Shown piece by piece: positions 15,610-22,492 of a stretch of DNA of 27,538 nucleotides. The stretch spans positions 1 through 27,538 of the forward strand of contig CAJKDU010000031.1 in assembly GCA_905198745.1 (NCBI GenBank), read 5' to 3'. The notes under the pieces were generated by a model. That model was not told the DNA's origin. It saw only the letters and a list, made by a program, of their open reading frames with translations, and did not search any database. This DNA comes from an uncultured Prevotella sp. (GTDB taxonomy: Bacteria; Bacteroidota; Bacteroidia; Bacteroidales; Bacteroidaceae). Made by a program: the position numbers and the translations under genes. Positions within the stretch are counted from its first letter, which is position 1. The number at the start of each line of letters is the position of its first letter.

Positions 15610-16863
15610 TTAGAGGTCGGCGTGCACACCGGCAATGTCGCACACAAAACCGTTGTCTGTCAGTACCTGCTTGACATTGATGTTCTTGAAGATGCGGTGC
15701 CGTGTGCCTACCACTACCACGTCGTAGTTATTGACCAGCACACGTTGCTCACCCGTGACCGGTATATGGTATTCCCGTTCCACCTTCGCCACGTCTACCA
15801 GAGGGTCGTAGATCGTGACGGGATATCCCATGTCGACCAGGTGCCGGTAGAGGTCGGCCACCTTGGTGTTGCGTATGTCATCGCTGTCGGGCTTAAAGGA
15901 GAAGCCCAGTATCAGCACATTGGCCATGGTTGTATCCATGCGCCGCAGCTCTGTGTTGGCCTTGATTTTGTCGGCAAGCCACTTCGACATGGTCTCGTTT
16001 TCCTCACGTGCGGTAGCGAGCAGTGTAGGCATGACGCCAGCCTCCTTGGCCTTGGCAATCATGTAGTAAGGGTCTACCGCTATGCAGTGTCCGCCCACCA
16101 GTCCGGGGTCGGCAGGGATGAAGTTCCACTTGGTAGAAGCGGCGCGTGTCACCTCCGCCAGGTCGATGCCCATGCGGTCGAAGATGCGCTGGAACTCGTT
16201 GAAGAAGGCTATCATCACGTCGCGTTGGCAGTTCTCCATAATCTTGCAAGCCTCGGCAACACGCATGTTGGGAGCTTTGTAGGTGCCGTTGGTCAGCACA
16301 GAATTGTAGAGACTGTCAATAATCTCAGCCACCTCTGGAGTGGAACCGCTTGTCACCTTCGTGATGTTCTCAATGGTGTGCACCGTATCGCCCGGGTTGA
16401 TGCGCTCAGGCGAGAAGCCGAGGAAGAAGTCGTGGTTGTATTTCAGTCCCGACGTCTTTTCCAGCAAAGGCGCACACACCTCTTCCGTAAGACCCGGATA
16501 AACCGTTGACTCGTAAATCACGATGTCACCCTCCTTCAGCAGGTTGGCAATAGCCACTGTGGCGTTGCGCACGCAGCTGGTATCAGGCTTGTGGTTTTCA
16601 TGAACCGGCGTCGGCACGGCAATGATATACACATTACATTCCTTCAAGTCTGCCACATTGCTCGTCAGTCGCAGTCCTTGCGCCAAAGCCCGGGCTAAGG
16701 TCTTGTCTTCGGAGATCTTGACATTCTCCAGCATGGCAATCTTGGTGGGGTTGATGTCGTATCCGATGGTATCGTATTTCTTGGAGAACAGACACGCCAA
16801 AGGCATGCCCACATAACCCAGACCTACGATTGCTACCTTAAACTCATAGTGTCGTTTTCTCAT
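15610..16863 (-). CDS. UDP-sugar 6-dehydrogenase (UDP-HexNAc type)
   Basis: This 417-residue cytoplasmic enzyme oxidises C6 of a nucleotide sugar to a uronic acid in two NAD-dependent steps. It has the Rossmann motif GLGYVG (14-19), EST at 118-120, the conserved lysine K207 (AEACKIMEN), the catalytic cysteine C260 (GGHCIAVDPYY) and a C-terminal nucleotide-binding domain (ILGFSFKPDSDDIRN). The loop SPERINPGD (151-159) followed by the IENITKVTSG stretch is typical of WbpO/TviB-like UDP-N-acetylhexosamine dehydrogenases rather than HasB/Ugd UDP-glucose enzymes, so UDP-GlcNAcA or UDP-GalNAcA is the more likely product. It lies 22 nt after the glycosyltransferase gene and probably supplies its acidic donor. 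Confidence 0.92.
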   Translation of the reverse strand: MRKRHYEFKVAIVGLGYVGMPLACLFSKKYDTIGYDINPTKIAMLENVKISEDKTLARALAQGLRLTSNVADLKECNVYIIAVPTPVHENHKPDTSCVRNATVAIANLLKEGDIVIYESTVYPGLTEEVCAPLLEKTSGLKYNHDFFLGFSPERINPGDTVHTIENITKVTSGSTPEVAEIIDSLYNSVLTNGTYKAPNMRVAEACKIMENCQRDVMIAFFNEFQRIFDRMGIDLAEVTRAASTKWNFIPADPGLVGGHCIAVDPYYMIAKAKEAGVMPTLLATAREENETMSKWLADKIKANTELRRMDTTMANVLILGFSFKPDSDDIRNTKVADLYRHLVDMGYPVTIYDPLVDVAKVEREYHIPVTGEQRVLVNNYDVVVVGTRHRIFKNINVKQVLTDNGFVCDIAGVHADL

Positions 16864-16885
16864 TATATATTGATTGTCTCTTAAT

Positions 16886-18205
16886 TTACATGTTTTCTAA
16901 TTGCGCATACCGCGAAGTCTTCGTGGGGTTCCAGGCATCCTTGTAGGAGCGTCTGAAGAAGAGTTCCTGTATGTGCGCCACCGTTCTCGCTATGCGCAGG
17001 AAGTAGCCCGTATAGGGCGACATGAGCGGCATGTAGCGATAGAGGAATGCTTCCTCCTTTCTCCTCTCCGTCACCATCATGATGAGCAGGAAGGCAAACT
17101 GCGAGAAGCACAGGCGTATGAAATAGCCCAGCACCAGCACCTCGATGATATGGGTGTTGAAGGTGATCATCAGCCGGATGATGTAGAACACCCACAGGAA
17201 GTTGAGCACGCAGTCGTACATGATGCTCTCGAGGTTGGACAGCCAGTTGAGGATATCCCAGTTGCGGTTGGGCAGCAGGATGTCCCTGTGCTTGCGGATT
17301 CTGAACCTGACCAGCGACCTTGACCACCGGATGCGCTGGTGGTAGAGTTTGAACCACTTGGTGGGCACGTTGGTCATGCAGATGGCGTCACTGGCAAACT
17401 TCACCTTGTAGCCCGCCTTGCGGAACTTCTGCGTGATGTCGCCGTCCAGTCCTGGTCCGATGTCCCAGAAGCCCACTTCCTTCATCACCTTTCTGTCGAA
17501 AGCGCCGAATGCTCCCGAGATGATATGGTATATGCCCAGTTGGCTGGTCACGATTCGTCCCACCTGAATGCGCTTGAGGTATTCTATGGCCTGCAGCGAC
17601 GAGCAGATGGTGGCCTTGTTGTTGCGCACCTTCACGCATCCGCCTACGGCTTTCACCTCACTGTCCACATAGAACGGTATGAGTATTTTCTCTATAGCGT
17701 CACGGTCGAGCGACGAGTCGGCATCCAGGCAGATGATGTATTTGCCCCGAGCCATGTTGGCCCCATAGTTGCTGGCAGCCGCCTTTCCGCCTCTTGTCTC
17801 CAGGCGGAAGTAATGCTCCAGATAGCCGGCTTTCACCAGGTCGTCGCATATCAGTTTGGTGTCGTCGTCGGAACCGTCGTCCACCACTATCAGTTCATAG
17901 TTCTGGTAGGTCTGTTCCTTGAGCGTCTTCACCAGCTTATAGATGTGCTTGCCCTCGTTCTTTCCCGGCACCAGTATGCTCACGAGCGGGTTCTCGCGAA
18001 GGAGATAGGACCTTGCCAGGTCCTTTTCCTTTTTCACGCTCTTGTATCTGAACATGAGCGAACCTATCACTATATATTCAAGAATATAATAGCGCGGCAT
18101 CTCGATGAAGAACAGGAACCAGTAGGTGTCCACGATGCTGCTCAGCGTGAGCGTGTTGACCCAGTCGAGAAACTGGTTGATGGAGTCTGTCAGTTCTAAC
18201 AGCAT
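16886..18205 (-). CDS. Processive membrane glycosyltransferase (GT2, polysaccharide synthase)
   Basis: A 439-residue GT2 synthase of the hyaluronan/PNAG/cellulose-synthase kind, which builds a polymer from UDP-sugars and passes it through the inner membrane. An N-terminal TM region (about 25-53) is followed by the GT-A domain: VDDGS (108-112), LDADS (160-164), a GLDGD motif (252-256) in place of the usual TED, and the processivity motif QRIRW (290-294). C-terminal TM/interfacial helices lie at about 327-348 and 353-378. There is no PilZ domain. It is 15 nt downstream of the zinc-ribbon gene and 22 nt upstream of the UDP-sugar dehydrogenase. The GT-dehydrogenase pairing recalls hasA-hasB, but the polymer cannot be identified; a uronic-acid-containing chain is the natural guess. 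Confidence 0.93.
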   Translation of the reverse strand: MLLELTDSINQFLDWVNTLTLSSIVDTYWFLFFIEMPRYYILEYIVIGSLMFRYKSVKKEKDLARSYLLRENPLVSILVPGKNEGKHIYKLVKTLKEQTYQNYELIVVDDGSDDDTKLICDDLVKAGYLEHYFRLETRGGKAAASNYGANMARGKYIICLDADSSLDRDAIEKILIPFYVDSEVKAVGGCVKVRNNKATICSSLQAIEYLKRIQVGRIVTSQLGIYHIISGAFGAFDRKVMKEVGFWDIGPGLDGDITQKFRKAGYKVKFASDAICMTNVPTKWFKLYHQRIRWSRSLVRFRIRKHRDILLPNRNWDILNWLSNLESIMYDCVLNFLWVFYIIRLMITFNTHIIEVLVLGYFIRLCFSQFAFLLIMMVTERRKEEAFLYRYMPLMSPYTGYFLRIARTVAHIQELFFRRSYKDAWNPTKTSRYAQLENM

Positions 18206-18220
18206 GGTCGTCTCCTTTCA

Positions 18221-19828
18221 TCATCTAAACACAGCCAGCACAGCCACTGCCACTGCCACTGCCAGCAGGAGTCCGGCGGTGAAGACGAGTATAGACACCA
18301 GTTTCTTGTAGAACGCCGTGCGCTGCTCGTCCTTGTCGACTCTGAGGTCCACCTTTTCAAACTGCGAGAGGTCGGGCTGTTCCAGTTCCTTGACCGGCTC
18401 GGCAGAATAGGCGCAGTAGTCGTCGGGCACCGCTGCCACATAGGCCATGTTGTCGAAGAACTCTTCATAGTTGTCCTCATGAGTTTTCTTCTGCGACATG
18501 AACGTGTAGCACACCATTTCATCCGGCTCAATCTTGTTGGCAATCTTCCTGATGCCCACCGACATGTCGTGTCGGAAACGGGCGAGAACCGCTTCATCGT
18601 CCACGTCTTCCTCGAAGATAGAACCTGCCACATAGAAGATGTTGTTGCTGTACGCCACCTTGTAGCTGAAGAATGCCTTGCAGAGGTCCGACTGTATGCT
18701 GTCCTTTATCTTGATGGTTTTCTTTTCCTTGTTCAATACCCACACCTTGCCGACGAGCACCGTATACTCAGAGGTGAAATGGTTCTCGAGCAGCTGGCGG
18801 CGTATGCGGTTGAGCAGGATGGGATACTCCATGTAGTTGTCGTAATAGTTCACGAAGTTGGAGAACACCACGCTGCCCTCGGTGAGTGCTCTCACGCCTT
18901 CTTCCGTGATTTCCAAGTCGACCACGTCGTGCGGGATAAGCTGGCTCACGTCGGTCTCTTCCTCGCAGTTGGTGCACACCGCCTTGGTGATGGGAGTGGT
19001 GAACGAGTTGCCGCAAGTCTTGCACGAATAGATCACTGCCGGCCGGTCGTAGTCCACGCCGATATGCCGCAACATCTTGTGGCATTTCGGGCAGATGAGC
19101 ATACCGCCCACGTTGTAGGTGTTCTCGGGCGACACGTTGGCGCAGCTGAAGTGGTGGATGATGTTCTCGATCTTCAGGTCGCTCTCACCGCACTTCGGAC
19201 AGCACTCCGTGTAGAGCAGGTGACTGTGGTTGCAATGCGGGCAAAGGTGCTGCTTCATGTGGAAGTTGTGCACCCGGAAGGCGCCATACTCCAGCATGGT
19301 CTCCTTGAACATGAACATCTCGCTCAGGTGGAACAGTCCCATGGAATGGTAGTGCTCGAAGATGGGGTTGATGTAGCCTGTCGACGACATCTCGATGAGC
19401 TGATGCTCTATCACGCGCTTGTTGCGCGAGAGCAGGTAGCGGCAGATGTTGGCAAACAACTGGTTGGGCGTGGTGGGACGTGCCATTTCACGCTTGATGT
19501 TGTAGTGCAGACTGGCGCGCTTGATATTGTCAATGATGTCATACACCTTCTCGCTGTCGTAGTCATTGGTGTAGGCGTCAATGATGCTGTCGATGATGCG
19601 CGGCTTGTCGTCAAGCGTCTTGTAGACGAAGATGGGCTTGTAGCTGCACTTCATCGACACGATAGGACTGGCTCCATAGAGAATGGCCGACAGCGCCTGT
19701 TCCGTGCGGGCCTTGACCATCACGCAGTCAAAAAAGTTCTCCTGCAAGTCGACACAGCTGTCCACATCGATATGGGTATCGATGACGAGCACCTTGTCGC
19801 CGCGCTTAGTCTTTTTCAGTCCTATCAT
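18221..19828 (-). CDS. TackOD1-like zinc-ribbon protein with C-terminal membrane anchor
   Basis: A 535-residue protein without assigned function. Residues 10-90 look like a receiver-type alpha/beta fold (KVLVIDTH, FDCVMVKA, PIFVYK) lacking the phosphoacceptor aspartate. The middle has five CxxC pairs (C196/199, C210/213, C246/249, C269/272, C285/288) plus IIHHFSC (223-229) and HIGVDYD (255-261). This pattern I associate with TackOD1, a metal-binding output domain first described in archaeal signalling proteins; the assignment is from memory. Residues 318-500 form an alpha/beta region of unknown kind. A single TM helix (507-533) ends the protein, so most of it is probably cytoplasmic. The start overlaps the HlyD stop (ATGA), and the GT gene begins 15 nt after its end. 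It could regulate the synthase, a role filled by c-di-GMP receptors in Proteobacteria. Confidence 0.75.
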   Translation of the reverse strand: MIGLKKTKRGDKVLVIDTHIDVDSCVDLQENFFDCVMVKARTEQALSAILYGASPIVSMKCSYKPIFVYKTLDDKPRIIDSIIDAYTNDYDSEKVYDIIDNIKRASLHYNIKREMARPTTPNQLFANICRYLLSRNKRVIEHQLIEMSSTGYINPIFEHYHSMGLFHLSEMFMFKETMLEYGAFRVHNFHMKQHLCPHCNHSHLLYTECCPKCGESDLKIENIIHHFSCANVSPENTYNVGGMLICPKCHKMLRHIGVDYDRPAVIYSCKTCGNSFTTPITKAVCTNCEEETDVSQLIPHDVVDLEITEEGVRALTEGSVVFSNFVNYYDNYMEYPILLNRIRRQLLENHFTSEYTVLVGKVWVLNKEKKTIKIKDSIQSDLCKAFFSYKVAYSNNIFYVAGSIFEEDVDDEAVLARFRHDMSVGIRKIANKIEPDEMVCYTFMSQKKTHEDNYEEFFDNMAYVAAVPDDYCAYSAEPVKELEQPDLSQFEKVDLRVDKDEQRTAFYKKLVSILVFTAGLLLAVAVAVAVLAVFR

Positions 19829-21009
19829 TGTTTATCTGTTTTCTTGTTTTGTTTGTTCATGATTTTCACTTCCGGTATGGCCGGATGCAGGTTGCCCTTC
19901 TCGTCGGGTATGGTGTACAGCGGCAGGGATTTCGAATTCGTCATGGACTTGAGCTTGTTGATGCGGATGCGCACGGGCAGCTTGTTGGTCATGGCCCACT
20001 CGGGCACTTTCTGGTAGGGCAGGAACGTGAAGTAGGCCACCACGGCATTGGCGTCGTGGGCGAAGTTGCCCTGCAGATACTTGGGTATTTCCTCCACCCT
20101 GAGTCCCACCATGGTGAGCTTGGCCTTCACGATGGCATCGGCATTGATGATGACATCCGCCTCTTCCGGACTTTCCATGTATTTCACCTTGTCGCTCGGC
20201 ACGTATGCAATGACGCCAAGGTGGCACGACTGGTAATCCTTGTGCTGGATAGACATGATGGATTCCTCCTTGAACACCACCGAGCGTTCGGTCACATTGA
20301 TGTCTGTCACGAATGCGTCCTTCGGAGCCTTGCAGTAGTGCACCACTCCCGAGTTCTGAAACTGGTCGAGGGCTTGCGTCGGAATGCCTGCATAGTTGTG
20401 TCCGGTTCGGTTGGCCATGAAGTGCCAGGTACTGTTCTTCATGCCTGCATATATCTTCACGCGGTTTTCCTGCTTGCGCAGTTCTTCCTCAGTCTCGGCT
20501 ATCTGGGCAGCCAACTGGTTCTGCCGGGTGTTGTCGGTCAGTCCGTAGTAGATGTCCGACGACTCCCCTTTCTGCTGTTTCCTCAGTTGCGCCAGTTTGG
20601 TGCGTAGCACCGGTATTTCCTGCTGCGCCAGTTTGGCCTGCAGTTCCATGTCGTGAGTTTCACGCACCACCGAGGGCAGAGTGTTGAAGTCATACTGGTC
20701 GAGTATGTTGCTCAGCAGCACGTAGGTGTAGAGCGTATCGCCCTCTTTCACCTCCTCGCCCACTTCCTTGTTCAACTTGAGGATGAGCAAGTCGTCGGCA
20801 GCCCTTATACGGTTGTCGTCCAGGGTGATGTAGCCGTCGTAGGTGGCATAGACCGTATTGCTGATAACATAGTAGGCCAGCACAGCCACCACTAAAAAGA
20901 AGATGGCGGCAAACAGTATCTGCTGCTTGGCCAACCTCTTGTTCTGCTTTTTCAACAAATCGGCAGCTACCTGTTCTTGCGGCTTGTTGTTATGTTGAAA
21001 CTCGTTCAT
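19825..21009 (-). CDS. HlyD-family periplasmic adaptor (polysaccharide export)
   Basis: A 394-residue membrane fusion protein. A short cytoplasmic segment (1-29) and one TM helix (30-50) precede a split biotinyl/lipoyl-like domain (about 55-95 and 225-260) that flanks a coiled-coil hairpin (about 115-190, rich in Q, K, L and R), followed by a beta-barrel region (about 260-370) and a basic tail. Adaptors of this type bridge an inner membrane partner to a TolC channel. No ABC or RND transporter is nearby, so the partner is probably the glycosyltransferase, as Alg44 does in alginate secretion. It overlaps both the upstream tolC-like stop and the downstream zinc-ribbon start by 4 bp, which argues for a stoichiometric complex. 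Confidence 0.87.
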   Translation of the reverse strand: MNEFQHNNKPQEQVAADLLKKQNKRLAKQQILFAAIFFLVVAVLAYYVISNTVYATYDGYITLDDNRIRAADDLLILKLNKEVGEEVKEGDTLYTYVLLSNILDQYDFNTLPSVVRETHDMELQAKLAQQEIPVLRTKLAQLRKQQKGESSDIYYGLTDNTRQNQLAAQIAETEEELRKQENRVKIYAGMKNSTWHFMANRTGHNYAGIPTQALDQFQNSGVVHYCKAPKDAFVTDINVTERSVVFKEESIMSIQHKDYQSCHLGVIAYVPSDKVKYMESPEEADVIINADAIVKAKLTMVGLRVEEIPKYLQGNFAHDANAVVAYFTFLPYQKVPEWAMTNKLPVRIRINKLKSMTNSKSLPLYTIPDEKGNLHPAIPEVKIMNKQNKKTDKQ

Positions 21010-22403
21010 AGTTCTGTTTCCAGGAATATTCCTTTAGTATTGTTGTTCAGTCCGGCTATTTTCTGTATGTTGATGATGGCGAGTGCCCTGTTCTGCATCA
21101 GCTTGTACATGCGCTCCATGCTCTCCAGATAGCCGGTGTATTCTTCCATGCGAGCCAGGTAGTTGTAGCCTGTTTTCTGGTTCTTGTAGGCGTATCTGCG
21201 CATGGCCACATACTTGCCCATCTGTGTGATATGGAATGCCTCGGTGGCAATGGCGCGGTTGATGTTCTCCACCTTCTTCACCAGTGTCTCACATTCCTGC
21301 TTGAGGGTAGCCACGTCCGAGGTCCGTGTGTTGCGGATGATTTCCTTCTCCGTGGCAAGTGCCTTCTTCTTGCGTCCGCTCTCGTTGTAGAGCGGCAGGG
21401 TGAACCTCACGCCCACATCGGCATTGCTGCTGATGCGGCTGTTGCTCGTCCAATACGACGACCAGCGCACAAAGGGGGTAAGCCTTGCCGTGGCGAGATA
21501 GTTGGTCAGTGTGCTCTCGTTGTCGGCCATCTGCACCTTCACGTTGCTGATGCGTGCGTCCATGCTCTCCTGCGTCACATATTTCCAGAGCGTTGTGGTG
21601 TCCACGTCTATCCTTGTGGGGACGATGCGGTAGACGGGTTGTCCGTCTATGTCTTTCGATGCACAGAGGATGGACAGGTCGTATTCGGCTTCCATCTTGT
21701 CGTTCATCACCTTGAGCATCTTGTCGTTGCTGATGCGGTCTTTCTCGAGCATGAACTGGTAGGCCTCGTTCATGATGTCGAGATTTTCCAGTCGGTGGGC
21801 TATCGTGATGCCTATATAGCGGTTGTACTGGTCGGTAATGCGTTCGGCAGCCTTGTCGTAGCTGTCTGTGGCGAGCCGTTTTTTCTGCTGCAGCCGAGCC
21901 AGTTCGTTGGCGAGTGCTATTTTCTCGCGCTTGGCCTTGCCCTGGTAGAAGCGGCTGTTGATGATGTTCCATCCCAGTTCTGCCTGTGCCTTGGCCTTAT
22001 AGACCGACACGTTGTCTTCCTCGTCCACGTTCTTCAGGGCTTCGTCCGGACGCATGTATGTCTGGCCTGTTATCTCCAGGCCTGTATGGCGGTTGAATGC
22101 AAGTGTTTCGTGGGCAGTCTTGGCTCCATACAGCGAGTCTGTATAGGCGGAGATGCTGCGGTCGATGTAGCCCAACTGGGCGGTTGGCGATGCCACGGTC
22201 ACTTGGTTCTTTAAAAGGGTGTCAAGTTGTGCGAAACGCTTTTGGAAGTGTTTCAGCACGTCTTCGTTTTTCAGGTTTTCATAGACCAACATCTTGGGTC
22301 TGAATGTCTGCTTTTCATGCTGGGCATAACAAAGGCTGACTCCTGCTCCGGGCAAGAGTATCAGTAGGGTCAGTATATGTATAAGTCTGTCTATACGAAT
22401 CAT
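21006..22403 (-). CDS. TolC-family outer membrane channel protein
   Basis: The chosen product is 465 residues, a usual size for TolC-like outer membrane efflux proteins. A signal peptide (about 1-27, cleavage near CYA-Q) is followed by long alpha-helical repeats, with beta-strand segments such as TPFVRWSSYW and DVGVRFTLPLYNESGRKK (family-typical LPLYN). It would form a trimeric channel-tunnel joined to the HlyD-type adaptor encoded next to it. The ATG at 22403 starts a normal signal peptide. The ATG at 22436 would add 11 residues and lies inside a terminator-like hairpin, so it is less likely. No promoter or clear Shine-Dalgarno lies between the hairpin and the start. Confidence 0.85.
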   Translation of the reverse strand: MIRIDRLIHILTLLILLPGAGVSLCYAQHEKQTFRPKMLVYENLKNEDVLKHFQKRFAQLDTLLKNQVTVASPTAQLGYIDRSISAYTDSLYGAKTAHETLAFNRHTGLEITGQTYMRPDEALKNVDEEDNVSVYKAKAQAELGWNIINSRFYQGKAKREKIALANELARLQQKKRLATDSYDKAAERITDQYNRYIGITIAHRLENLDIMNEAYQFMLEKDRISNDKMLKVMNDKMEAEYDLSILCASKDIDGQPVYRIVPTRIDVDTTTLWKYVTQESMDARISNVKVQMADNESTLTNYLATARLTPFVRWSSYWTSNSRISSNADVGVRFTLPLYNESGRKKKALATEKEIIRNTRTSDVATLKQECETLVKKVENINRAIATEAFHITQMGKYVAMRRYAYKNQKTGYNYLARMEEYTGYLESMERMYKLMQNRALAIINIQKIAGLNNNTKGIFLETEL

Positions 22404-22409
22404 CTCAGT

Positions 22410-22456
22410 AAAAAAACAAGAGAAATGCAGCTGCAACTTACAGCTGCATTCTCTTG
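22410..22456 (-). terminator. Intrinsic terminator or attenuator abutting the tolC-like start
   Basis: CAAGAGAAATGCAGCTG (22417-22433) and CAGCTGCATTCTCTTG (22441-22456) pair over 16 bp with one bulged A and a 7-nt loop. On the minus strand the stem is followed by seven T (22416-22410), a textbook intrinsic terminator 37 nt past the lipoprotein stop. The T run ends 7 nt before the tolC-like ATG, and an alternative ATG (22436) lies in the stem-loop. Confidence 0.8.
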
Positions 22457-22492
22457 GTTTTGTGTGTTATTGCCTTGGAGCAATCATTTGTC

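Noticed and set aside
18479..20017. 512-codon plus-strand open frame opposite the zinc-ribbon and HlyD genes
   Set aside because: It spans two well-supported minus-strand genes and their overlap, reads as H/V/L-rich antisense sequence, and has no known motif.
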